Origin: Paragordius varius | Lineage: Eukaryota > Nematomorpha | Direction: 5' to 3' | NCBI GenBank assembly: GCA_964247055.1 | Contig: OZ176059.1 | Coordinates: 1,116,001 to 1,180,000 of the forward strand | Length of the DNA stretch: 64,000 bases | Shown here: piece by piece, positions 37,715 through 51,400 of the stretch | Layout: every line of letters begins with the position of its first letter | How positions within the stretch are numbered: position 1 is the stretch's first letter | Notes under the pieces: model-generated | Databases searched by the model: none | What the model saw: only the letters and a program-made list of their open reading frames with translations | Told to the model about the DNA's origin: nothing | Translations under genes and position numbers: made by a program

Positions 37715-38645
37715 TTTCTAAGCCCAAAATATTATCAACAAAGATTTTACATTTGTGTTAAATTACAATAAAAGATTAAATTTATACTGAGAAAATGTAA
37801 TTACTTAAATACAAATATTTTTTTAAAACAACATTACTGTTTAAACCTTAATTCTTTTTAATAAATTATATAATTAAAATTGTCAATTTTATAAATTAGT
37901 ATTTTAGATTTTTGCGACTCGAAAAAGTTAGGTTATATTAAAATAACATAGATATTTTTAAAAAAATATATAGCGTATAATATCACATTTATAAATCGTA
38001 AAATTGTTTCAGTATTGTTGAAGTTAAATACAATCAATCATATCAGGGCTATAATATGAAAAATAAAAGGTATAAACGCCCACGTGTTGTCTGAGGGTAA
38101 AACATTTTAAAATATTTAACACTTTTTTGGCTTGAGTTATAATAACCTTCAAATATTGTATAGACTATTAGTTAGATATCTTGTTCATATTAAGTAAAAT
38201 AAATTTACCAAATCAGGAGATTTACATTACTGAAAACAAAACACTATTAACTAAAAAATTTAAAAATAGAAAACATGTACCTTAGTTTACTATACAACAT
38301 AAATATAAAGAGGCATTTGTTAACTTGAAATGTAAAAAATATAAAAATTTAGTTTTTTGTATAAAATATAAATAACGCTGGACAAAGTTTGTTAATTTTG
38401 GGATTATAATCTAACTAAATTTAATGAATTTTGGATTTTTACGAGTAATCTTTGACAACGAACTTAACAAAAAAAATTGAATACGAGTTTTATGAAATAT
38501 TAATTTTTCTTATATTCTAATTAATTAAAACTCCAATAAATTTGTCAAATATTGAATAATAATACTTTGTAATGCCCCTGCGATTTAAAATACAGTTACA
38601 AGAGTTATTATTAACTATTTCGGAATTATAATTAGCTAAAGCGGT
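37715..38645. repeat. 0.93-kb duplicated segment, copy 2
   Basis: Direct near-identical copy of 26690-27616. It is preceded by an older, diverged piece of the same sequence and followed at once by a family H repeat. Confidence 0.9.
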
Positions 38646-38970
38646 GATAAAATTGAAAAATAATACAAGATAATCGCTTTTTTTTCTATCAATGTTAGAT
38701 GTGATTTAAATAAAAAAATAGCTTTAATTTAACCCTTAACACTAAAAAAAGACAACATTTTGCAAATATTTTGTAAATTAAAAATGACGTAGAAGTAATT
38801 TGACATGGAACTTTTTTCAAAACAAAATTTTATTTAGATATTTTGGCTATATAATTTTTATAAGGAAAGAAGCATAAATTTTTCTTTCGCTAGTTTTTTA
38901 AAAATCCTAACTCAAATTTAGTCTGGGGTATATTTACCCCAATTTGAATCAAGGTGTTAAATAAAAATTT
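38640..38970. repeat. Family H repeat
   Basis: Reverse orientation relative to 13860-14275: TTCTATCAATGTTAGATGTG, AAATCCTAACTCAAATTTAG and TCTGGGGTATATTTACCCC. Confidence 0.7.
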
Positions 38971-39480
38971 TATCAAAAAAATTAATATATAAAATTTTGC
39001 TAAAAAATTAACAATGTTACCAAACAATATTTTAAGATTTTCGTTTTTTACCAAAGATTTCCGACGCCCTTCCCCCACACTTTTTTTACTCTTTTAATGA
39101 ATATTTAATACCATAGAGCTCTTGTTTTTCTATTTTTTACCAAATATTTATACCCATTTAACGAAAAAAAGTAAATTTTTGATAAAATAACAACATGACT
39201 GTAATAGCATTTATTATTATTTTTATCGCGCATTGGCTTTTTTGCATTTATTTGATGACTAGCCTATTTTACCGGAGTCAAAAAATGTCCAACTATATAG
39301 AGCAATAGTGCACATCAAAAATTGTTAATCTTGAGAATTAATTTGAACACTCATCGTCACAAATTATTTTCAATTCCAAATTTTTTCCTAATTAATGGTA
39401 AGAATTTCAGCATAAATCATTTTTTGATAGCCAGGAAAACTATAAAATTTTGTTTTACCTTGCAATTGGATGTTTTAAAC

Positions 39481-39735
39481 CAGGGGTGTTCAACATGCTC
39501 TGCCCTCCAAAATATTTTTGTATCCCGCAAAAATTTCAAATATAAAATTTTACAAAATCTAAGCAAAAATGATTTACTCAAATAAATTTTATTAACAAAT
39601 CCAATTTGGCATTAAATTGTTTCAATAAATAGTATAATAGTTTTAACAGTCTTATTATTATTATAAAAATCTAAAAAAATGTTTGTTAATTCCGATATAT
39701 TGCGGCGTAAAGCCATTTGTGTTAAACAACCCTTG
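39481..39735. mobile_element. hAT-like MITE (family P)
   Basis: Starts CAGGGGTGTTCAACATGC; ends GCCATTTGTGTTAAACAACC then CTTG, an imperfect inverse. Flanks TTTTAAAC and TTCTAACG are only loosely similar. Confidence 0.6.
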
Positions 39736-40548
39736 TTCTAACGTGTTCCCCCCCCCCCCCCCCCTATGTAAATCGAATATCCGAATGTAATAAATGTGTT
39801 TTGGCTTTTAGATAATGAGTTGTGATTGGACTTATCAATTTATATAATAAAAATTAATTTTAAATGATTTATCATACAAGAAACAATGTTAAGATTACCC
39901 TAGAATCCGGTTCTAATATAAACCCATAATATTATAGCCAATCTGATTACGGTTTTAATTGAACATTAACCCAAATCGGAATTTATATTCTTCACATTGC
40001 AATAAATTTAAAAATTTATTTATTTATTTTTTACGATAGAAAAATTGTTTTGTATTGAAATCCACCAATAAGATGTATCATTGTATATTGCCCCATAAAA
40101 CATGATTAGGATGTGTTAATTCATAATAATACAAATAAATGTTAAAAATTTTCGATACTTTAAGGGTGTATATTATAAAGTTAGCTACATTTGTATATAA
40201 ATAATTTAACAAGGGTATTGAAAAAATTTAACAATATATGAGAAATAATTAATCGGCTATCAAAAGATTTCGTCGACATATGTATAAATATTATTTTCAT
40301 CAAATAATAATAATAATATATAAATAAGATTGTAGTGAGTAATGCCATAAAATAGGATGAAAAATCAAATTCAATATAAATTTGGTTAAGTGTGAATTAG
40401 AAAAATAGTATATTATTTGATATCTTTCAATTTAAAGCTTTTTTTCAATTACATGATTGAACATAAATGTAAATGATTGAAAAAACATCATTTGTAAATT
40501 GTGGCTTAATAAAGGGAACATTGATAAATTATATACACACATAATATA

Positions 40549-40775
40549 TAGTATGAGTAATTATACATTGCTAGAAAGTTATTAATTATTGCCAAATAGT
40601 GTATAAAGAAAAGGGCAGTATTATTGGCTTATATATATTTTTTTCACTTTTTACTATTGAAAACCAATAATAATTGTCTTTTTACTATTATTAGCCAATA
40701 ATAATTCTCTTTGCTACATATACTATTTGGCAATGATTATAATAACTTTCTAGCAATACATACTTACTCATACTG
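40549..40775. mobile_element. Family D MITE
   Basis: Inverted ends TAGTATGAGTAATTATACAT and ATACATACTTACTCATACTG enclosing GCTAGAAAGTTATTAATTAT and its inverse. No ORF. Confidence 0.8.
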
Positions 40776-41133
40776 TATATATCAAACAAATATGGATTAC
40801 AGTGTGAATATCAATACATTGCTAGTTTTTTTGTTTACTATTGCCAGAAAGCGTTTACAGTAAAGAGCATTATATTTGTATTAAATTTAACGATAAAAAT
40901 ATGTTCAATACACCATATCAAGAATTGCTCTTCATCGTAGATGTTTTGTGAGTAGATATTTACTAAAAAAGTAGCAATGTATAGATGTTACGCATACTCT
41001 AATTCTTTATATTTATGTTAGTAAAAGAATAATATATAGATGAGTATTGCATAATAATATATAAGGACATATTTAACAAGTCAAGCAAGTGAGTGAGTGA
41101 GTGAAAGAGTATACTTAAAAACTAAACGAATCA

Positions 41134-44100
41134 TCACAAAGTTGATATTGTGATAGTTTTGATCTGAGTAAATGGGGTTAATGACGCATCTCCGCCCGGG
41201 GGACAGCTACTTCCTGTCGAGTTAAAACCACTTCCAAACGAACAATTTTCATGCAGGGCCGAATAACAATTTGTACTAGAATCCAAAAAAAATATATAAT
41301 GATCATTCATAATATAACACATTTAAGTTATTATTTAAACTTTTACGAAAACTGTAAAACAACAAAGAAAAGCCTGGTAATTTTACTAAAATGTAATTTT
41401 AATTATCTAACCGATATGATACGTTATTAAGGCTTTGAAAAATGGGGTTATGAGTTACTTAATCCCATATTTAACAAATACCTATGTGAAAAATGATGGT
41501 AAATAAAACAACATGAAATAAATTGATGTTTCTAACTTTATAACTCATTTTTCTAATTAAATTTTAGAATCCCCATTTTCAAATTTTACATTCCTCTTAT
41601 ATTAGTATGTATATATAAACCAGACAATTCTGCATAAGAAAACTTTTAAATTTAACAAAAATATGGTTATCACGTTTTATACCTGTCTGTAATTTTAGAA
41701 TTTTTATGTAAAAATAAATCAAAACCAAATATTTTTAATCCTGAGTGCAGATGCGATCATAAGTATGCGAGAAACATCATTGGTCAAAACTCCAGCTGAC
41801 GATATATATGTTGTGTCTAGGGAAGCATTTATGCGTTCAATCACCTCATCAGCTGTTTTGAAACAACTTATTAATTGCACCGGTCCCAATATCTTGGACA
41901 AAATAATAAAAATGAAATACATAAGTTAACCCATTATAATAAGGCACATATTTTAAAGAAACTGTATCACATTTATAAAATATATTAATATATAATATTT
42001 AATTAAGGAGTAAAAATGGAAAGACGATCTTTTTCAATAATTTTTGATATATATCTGTATTTTTCTGTTAAAAATAAAAAATGCATCATATAGTGTTATT
42101 AGAAATAATCTGTAATGATAAACATAAGCATTAGTGGCCATATTAATAACTTTTCACATTTAGTAAATTTTCAAAAAAAATATGTATATATATATATAGC
42201 CATGACTGATTATGAAAAAAAACGGTCATTTTTTTTAAAAAAAGTTAAAAATTTAAAAATATATTTTTTTCTTATAGTATTTACGATGATTATGGTTGTT
42301 TAACATAAGTTTAAATTTAATTAATCCAATGCTTTACATCTACGAATCAACCCTACCCTAAACCTTTTTATTTAGGCAAACAAAAAATTTAATTTACAAA
42401 AAAAATTAACAGAATCTTTCTTGGATTATTCAATTTGTTGTTATATAACAAATAAAAACTCAAATTTTCACGTTACATATTTTTATTAACATATTCTTTA
42501 TTTGTACACAACTTTACGCAAAATTGCTTTTGAAAATACGGTTGGTTAACTTTATAATAGGAACTGAAATTCTTTTTTTTATTTTACTTGTTAAAAATAG
42601 TAGCCCTATATAAAAAACTTAAATTTTACTTTAAATACCCCTTTTTTCTTTTAGCAAAACTTTATTATAAAATGCAAATTCAATTAACATAAAAACATTA
42701 AAAGATACAGTAAAATTTAAATTATACGGACAAAACCTAAAAATATAAAGACAAATGTTCGATTCTAAATGACAACCATAATTTTTAAACTTCATTCATT
42801 AAAAAAATAACTCATTATTTTAAATTGCAACGTATATGTATATATTGGTTAAACAATCAATTATATTATATTTTATTTGTAACTATATATTTTATATGAG
42901 AAAAAACTATTTATAAAAGTATGGTTGTCTTTTAGAAAAAAATATTTGTCTATAAATAAGAATTTCAGTTTTTACTGTTAATATATGTTTTATACCTCTT
43001 CGCTTGTAATAGACATGGTATCAGTAACTTCGCTAAAAACCGTAGGTTGCATGAAATAACCCTTACCATCTATTCGATGGCCCCCTACCTCAAGAATTGC
43101 ACCTTGTTCTATGCCCATTTCAATTTGATCACATAACTGATCACATGAACGTTCACTAATCTACATAATAATCGTAATAATCGCAATAAAAAATCATCAA
43201 AGTTGGATGGATGGATGGATATATACAGTAATCAACATTGAAAATGTATAGAATTTAAAAGACAAATATATATTTTTTTTTGAAATAGAGATAATCACAC
43301 TTGTCTAACCTTAATACTTAACACATAAAATAATTTAGTACAATTTTGATATATATATATATATATATATATATATTGCGTGTTAACATTTGACACCGTT
43401 GTTTTTAATATTGAGACCCAAAAACGGTATATATATATATAAATAAATTAAGGTTTAAACAATATGGTAGTAGGTTGTCTTTTTAAAAATATTTGTCATT
43501 TATTATTTTTATGTGATTTGTCTGTATAATTTCATTATTAATCTAAATCTACTCCCCGGTTAAATTTAAAGTCGGTTTAAGAATTTAGTTGTTTTACATA
43601 AACGCTGCTGTAGAATTTCAAAATAAATGCTTGACTTTTAACTTAAATTTTAGGTTTAATTATAAAATTGCATGATGATCAATATAAGCTTAAAGTTTAT
43701 TATAGGGAGGAGGGGGGGGGGGGTCCACGGTAATCGAAAAAAAATATATATCATTTTTAAACATTTTTGTTTATTAAAATCTATAAATTATTAAAAACCC
43801 CAGGGATGGTAGTATCTTATGAGTTAAAGTTAAGATCAGAAAAATCTGAATATCTTTTATTATTTGAAACATTGAAAAAGATACCACGGTGTATATGGCA
43901 ACTTTTTGGATATTGTAGCGTTTTAAATAAATTAATCAATGAGAATTTAACAAAAGATTACTGTTTATATGATATATAAAAACAAATTTTAACATTTTTT
44001 ACGACAAAATTCCACATAATCGATAAACTAAAAAAGTTCAAAAAAATCTATAGTATATTTAGGAAATACCTGTGGTCCAAAACTTTTATTCGTGTCAAAC

Positions 44101-45356
44101 GGGTCACCCAACGCATCCGTTACGAGTTTAAGGGCCCGATCGCGAGACTTTATAACGAAATCTTCGTAAATGGTTTCTTGAACATAGGTTCGATTTCTAG
44201 CGGTTTTACTTTGTCCTTGGTTAGCGAAGGCGGCATCTTGGGCCTTTTGTACGGCAAAATCAACTATATTTGGATAAAATAAAAAGTAAAAGACAAACAA
44301 ACATTTATTAACATTTATCATTTATACTTACTACTTTCTTAAATTTTTTGATATAATTTGCACTTCAAGAGTGTCTTTGAACTCAAGTTTGGTCTTTCAA
44401 CGCTTCAAGTTGGTCTTTAAAATTTTAAGTTTTGATTTAACTAAATTTTTGCACTGTTTTTTATTTAGAAATCACTTTTTAATTTTTTCTAATTTGGCAA
44501 AATTATAAGCTTATTTATATATTATTTAAATTAATATTCAATGAATAAATAAAGATATACGTTTCTGAATGATTAAAAGTTGATATTGATTTAAAGTTTT
44601 TGTTAAATAATAGAAAGTAGGTTAAAAACGATAAAATGATGAATGATATACGATGTGATTGATAAAAGTTATTTAAACAAAACAATTAATATCAAGGACC
44701 AACTTGAAGTGTTCAAGGACACATAAAATATATAAAATAGTACACTAATATTCATATTTCACAATGATGATTATATATAGGTCATTTAAAATATATTAAG
44801 GATCAATATATATTTATATATACGGTTTTATATTTTTTTATTATATAAATTACTGTCAAAAAAATAAGATGGGCAAAAAGTAAGAATTTTTGAATGAAAT
44901 TACCATTATATTTTATTTGTGTCATGTCTGTTAAGAAAATGAATTTATGATATCGATATAATAAATATATTGATCTATTATTTATTTATATAAATAAAAA
45001 ATTTTTTAATTTTTGCCAATAAATTTTATGTAACAAATTTAAAAATTATAATAGCGATATAATAAATATATTTAGCTATTAATAAAAAAAATTCAAATTT
45101 TTGTGAATAAATTTTATATAACAAATATAAAAATTATTAATGTATAAATATTCTAATCTTTAAACTGACAATCATTTTACTGTACAAGATAATATTATAA
45201 AAGTGATGTGAAACTTTTTTTTAGAAAATATCTAAATAAAGAAGCGTACCATCAACATCATCAAATATAATGGTAGGACTTTGGCCAATTATTTCAAGTA
45301 ATATACTTTTGTTGATACTGCTTTCATTAGCAGCCTTGTGTATTTCCTTACCAATC

Positions 45357-45406
<50 letters not shown>

Positions 45407-48400
45407 GCATTAAATGGTTGCTTATTTCACACTATAGTAGGGGGCAATTGGCAACACAGTAGTGTATGGGAAAACACAACAAAATGTTGAATAAACAATC
45501 TTTTCCTTTCTTTTTTTCCATACCCTACTGGGTTCGAATTGCCCCCTACTATAGTGTGAAATAAGCAACCATTAAAATGCATACTGTATATTCATGAATA
45601 GATAAATTATTTATTTATATATTATCATATAAATAAATAGAATTTAAATTTTTATTTTATAAAAGTATAAAAAAATATTTATTTATTTTATTATATAATA
45701 GAGCACACAAACTTTTTCTTCATAAAACCTTAAAATAATAAAAAATATATTGTAATAGCATATTATTAGGAAATAGTAACATCCAGTGACTAATTCCTAA
45801 TTTCGCAAAAAAAATCAATAAATATCAAACTGATTGATTCTACTTTGATATTTAAATAATTATATATTACGTTACCAATTTCCTTTAACAAAGGATTAAA
45901 AAAGTATAACTGCTGCCTTTATACATGTCCAAATTCTACTACGTTTTTGTCTCTTTATAACTTTATTAAAAAATTCATTTATCAAATTTATTAAGGATAT
46001 GATAACCAATAAAAAATTAAATATATAAATATTTATTAAATTTGAGGAATTTATTTATAAAAAAATTCAAAACAATTTAAATTTTAACCTTAGCAGTACC
46101 AGCGTATGATAAGAGAGCTACTTTGGGGTGTATAGCAAGGGCTTTGTTAGCAACTTCACCCAAAGAGGGGACCACACTCAAAACTCCGGGCGGGAAACCA
46201 GACTATATAAATATATAACCATTTAGAGTTCAAATTCACCCTTAAACAATTCAAATTCACCCTTGAACAATTCAAATTCCCCCTTAAACAGTTTATATTC
46301 ACCCTTAAACAATTCAAATTCCCCTTTAAACAATTCAAATTCCCCCTTAAACAATTCAAATTCACTTTTAAACAATTCAAATTCACCCTTAAACAGTTCA
46401 AATTCACTTTTGAACAATTCAAATTTAAACAATTTAAATTCACCCTTAAACAGTTCAAATTCACTTTTGAACAATTCAAATTGACCCTTAAACAATTTAA
46501 ATTCACCCTTCAATTCAAATTCACCCTTTAACAATTCTAATCAAGTATTTTTTAAGATTAAAAATTAATTAAATTTTTTATCATTTAAAAATAAAATTTG
46601 TTTAAAATTAAAATATGACTGAAAATTTAATAGACTGCCCCCCATCAAGACATATTTCATATTAATAATGAGTTATATTAACCCGAAAACACATAACTTT
46701 TTTAGGAGGGTGAATTAGAAATGTAAATGATATATATGTATATGTAAATAAAAGTAAAAATGAATATTAAAAATTGATTAATTAATTATATGGGTAAAAA
46801 GTGATATACATGAATATTATAAACTCTTTTTTCTTAAAAATTTTTTGGCATAAATTGGAAAAAAACTGTACAGCTAATAAAAATATAAATGTATAAATAT
46901 AATTTATTAAAAAAACCAAATTTATAATGTTCTCCCCATTGGTGGAGTAATCCAAAGTATGGTCATGTATGTATTTTTACAGTTAAATTAAAATTTTATA
47001 TTTGCTATTTTATTTTATCAATATTCTATACCTATAGCTGATAAAAACATTTTTATTTTTCAAAATTACAAAAAAATGTATAATTTAAATATAATATAAG
47101 ACCTGTTTTAATAGATGGGCCAGGTATAAACTGGTGAGTGTAGTTTCCTCAGCGGGTTTTATAACTACGGTACAACCGACCGCTATAGCGGGTGCCATTA
47201 CATTTATAAACATGACGATTGGATGGGTATGCTATGTTATATAAAAAATTATGTTTAAAATTTTAATGCACAGTAATAATATAATTTTTATAGTAAAAAA
47301 AAGATGAAATTATAAAATGACAAATTATAAAAACTAAAAGACAAATTTATCCAAAACCAACCATACTTTATAAATACTTTTTTCTGAAAATCTATATAAT
47401 TACAAATCAGTATGTGATTAAATGTATTACTAATTTACATCTCTAATCCATGTTTTTGTAACCAAAAACACAATATAATTATACTAAATAAATTAAGGTT
47501 AAAACATATGACTCTTTCCTGACTTCAAAAGCCAACATGTTTTGTCTCTATAAATTTAATACCTATGAAAAAAAGAACTATCATTTTTAGTAGTTTAATT
47601 CAAATTTTTGGATTCAAAAAAACTCTCTTAATTTAATTTTTAATAAATATACCATTTTACAATTCACCTTAAATAATTCAAATTAACCCATGAACAATTG
47701 AAAATTCACTTCAAGATTATATGTTTTGTAAGATTAAAAATAACCTATATTTTTATATATTTTTTAAAAAAAGGTTTTGTTTAAGTTTAAATAATACTGA
47801 AAAAATTAATAAACTATGCCATGAAGATATATTTTATATTAATAATGAGTTAAATTAGTTCGAAAACACATAATTTATGTTTAGGGTGAATTTGAACCAA
47901 TTGTTCAGGGTGAATTTAAACTGCTCAAGGGTATATTTCAAAACTGATTTTCAAAAATTCCTTCTTTAAGAATTCAAAACCATTTTTAAATCATAATTTT
48001 ACTGGTAAAATAGCTGCGACAACTCCAATGGGTTCCCGTTTAGTGAAAGAAACAAATCCTAAACCATTGCATGTCCCTGTACCAGGTAGCGTTTGCCCCG
48101 TTAATTTATCACACCATCCTTATGTGGAAATTAAAAAAATTAAAATTATAAAAATTAAAATTACTTTAATATGCTAAAAAATATAATTTTATTGAATATA
48201 ATTTTGAGAATATATATTAAATCAAAATCTAAGCATAAATATAAAAAAAAATCCAAGCTTAATTATAAAAAAAACATATAAAAATATAAATTTAAGGGGA
48301 AAATAGAAAAAATGATAAATGCAATAAAAAATAAAGTAAAAAATATAAAGACAAATCATAGGCTAAAAAAAGGGCTATATTTTTATAAAAAAATAATTTC

Positions 48401-51400
48401 AACCTTGATTCTTTGGAATTTATAAAACTTATTATAATTTTATGTTGCATAATATAATATAAAGTCATATAGATGTAAATTCAAATAACTAATTGTATTT
48501 ACAGTTGTGAATTAATTATAAATAAAAAACATTAAAAAATATTGTACAGAATAAAATAATTATAATGTTAAATTTATTATATAATCATACAACAAAAAAA
48601 GTGTTATGCTACTATTTTTTCAAGAAAATAAGTCATATTTTTTACATTTATTATATTTTACCTATATATAAAGAATGGTGAAACATAAATTAAATTAATT
48701 ACCAATATTATTTGAAAAATATTGGAAAAAAACATATTTTTTGTCTGTAATATTCCACACAAAAAAATAAGAGAATAAAATTTTCGACCATTAGTTTTGG
48801 TGTATATGTAATAAAAAACCTGCATAATATCTCAATGTTTCAGTTGCATGTAACGTTTCAGTTACCGCTTCTTTAAACGGTTTCCCCGCATCCAATGATT
48901 CTAAACTCTGTAATAAAAAAATAAAAATAAAAATTTTTTTATTAGTTGTCTATTTTCAATGCAAATAATAAATAAAGACTGTTTCTTTGCATAACCAAAA
49001 AAAATTTTTTTTGTAATTAAATGTTGTTATATGGGTGTTAAATGTATAAAATTATTGGAAACAGCTTTATCACTCCCATTACCTTTTGGGGTATTTTTAT
49101 ATCCCAATGCCATTTATAATTTCAATAACTTAAAAAGTATTTAAGGTTGTAAGCCGAATTAAAAAATATGCTTACTTTAGCCTTTTAAACATATTATACA
49201 AAAGTTTTTTAGAAAAACGTAAAATTGCAAAAAATCCCCGTCTAAACACATTTTTTGCCGCCATTCTTTTCAATAATTTATTTAAATCGCTAATGCAACA
49301 GACAAATATATGTATATTATGGTTGCGAAAATATAAATAATTAACTTTAAAGAGCTTTTAGGCTATATTTTATCAGCAAAAACTTGATATATTTTGGTTT
49401 TAATATCAGCTGTTAATTTCCTTCGTGTTTTGGAGCTGTCCCAATTTTAGGCTCTAAAAGTCACAAAACTCCAAAAAATATAAGCTTTTTCATCTAATAC
49501 AGAGAACAATGTTTGATAAAATTTAGTTAAAACTGTAGTTTATTTGAAATTGAGCTCGGGGACATAAAACTACCCCAAAATGTATAAAATAGGACGAAAA
49601 AAGAGTAAAAAGGCAATAAAGTGTTATAATAATATTACGTTATAAGACAAATATTTTAACTTTCATTGTACTTATTAGGCCTTTGTAAATATATATTATT
49701 TTGAAGGATCATTATTATAAAAATAAAAAATAAAATATACCGCTAGAAGCGATGTATTTTCCATCATTAGGTCCGCTAAACGCATCATAAGAGCGGCCCG
49801 ACGAGCGGGTGTAACACCACGCCACAATGAACGCGGTTTGAAGGCCATATAGGCTGATTCGACTGCCTCATCAATATCCTCCTATATAATGTATGAAAAA
49901 TATGATGTTACATACAGTAAGTATATTATGGATATGTGTATATACCATTTACAGTTCAAATTCACCCTTAAACAATTCAAATTCACCTTGAACAATTCAA
50001 ATTCACCCTAAAAATAAATTATGTGTTTATGAACTAATACAACTCATTATTAATATGAAATATATGTTTATGGTATAGTTTATGATTTTTTCAGTATTAT
50101 TTTAATTTAAAACAAAATTTTTATTCTTAAAAAAATATATAAAATATAGGTGTTTTTAATCTTAAAAAACATATATTTTATTTGAGAGTGAATTTGAATT
50201 GTTCGAGGGTGAATTTGAATTGTTCGAGAGTGAATTTAAATTGTTTAAGGTGAAATTGAATTGTAAATGGTATATACAACTAAGCTTGTTTTTTAAAAAA
50301 AAAACATTTTTTTATTCTTTTATGGACTTATAATGTTTTATGCCATACGCTACTGTAAAAACATAAAAAAAGTGAAAAAAGTAATATATTTTTTACTGTG
50401 TGACACTATAAAATCTATCCTTTTTCCATATGTACAGTAAATACTGAACATTAAAAAAAGGAATACAGTAGCGTATGGCATAAAACATTATGAGTCCATA
50501 AAAGGATAAAAAATGTTTTTTTTAAAAAAACAACAAGCCTAGTTGTATATACACATATCCATAATACCCCTTGTTTTTTTAAAAAAACACATTTTTTTAT
50601 TTTTTTATGGATCAATATTGTTTTATGCCATACGCAACTGTATATTTTTTACTGTGTGACACTAAAAACTATCCTTTTTCCATATGTACAGTAAATACTG
50701 AAAATTAATATCAAGTATTTTAACTAATAAATCCTAATGACATGAGATTATTGAAGCTATTGTAATACAAAAATTAAAAATGATACGGGGGATATTTTAA
50801 ATTACTTGATATTTATATATTTTGATTTACAGTAATCTCGATTAGTTTTATAAATGATTATAGAGATGTGATAACATACTTTTAATTTATTTTATTAATA
50901 AAATTTGTATTTACAGTAGCGTATGCAGTAAAAGATTGTTAGTGCAAAATAATCTTAATAGGGGGATATTATGGATATGTTTATAAATAGGACTTTAATA
51001 TATGAAAATTGTCCCCCTGTTTTGTGTTCATTAAGATTATTTTGCACTAACAATCTTTTACTACATACGCCACTGTATATAGATCAGGGAAATATCTTCG
51101 CGGATGCTTTAATAATTTTTGGTTATTTTTTTTTTCATTTATTTTAAGCCGAATTCTGGATGATATACCATTTACAGTTCAAATTCACCCTTGAACAATT
51201 CAAATTCACCCTAAAAATAGATTATGTGTTTTCAAACTAATATAACTCATTATTATTAATATAAAATATATCTTTATGGCATAGTTTATTATTTTTTCAG
51301 TATTATTTTAATTTAAAACAAAATTTTATTTTTTAAAAATATATTAAAATATAGGTAATTTTTAATCTTACAAAACATGTTATTTATTTGAGGGTGAATT

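Larger units (their letters stand above)
38971..41133. other. Intergenic, MITEs only
   Basis: Holds a hAT-like MITE (39481-39735), a C run near 39751-39765 and a family D MITE (40549-40775). Nothing coding recognised up to the ALDH-like stop. Confidence 0.5.

Noticed and set aside
46156-46534. Three overlapping ORFs with heptapeptide repeats ([21 protein letters not shown])
   Set aside because: All are readings of the 21-bp array of a family B transposon in an ALDH-like intron; open in several frames because 21 is a multiple of three.
46220-46535. CRISPR-like array of regular short repeats
   Set aside because: Repeats are directly tandem without unique spacers, in an animal intron and within a transposon arm.
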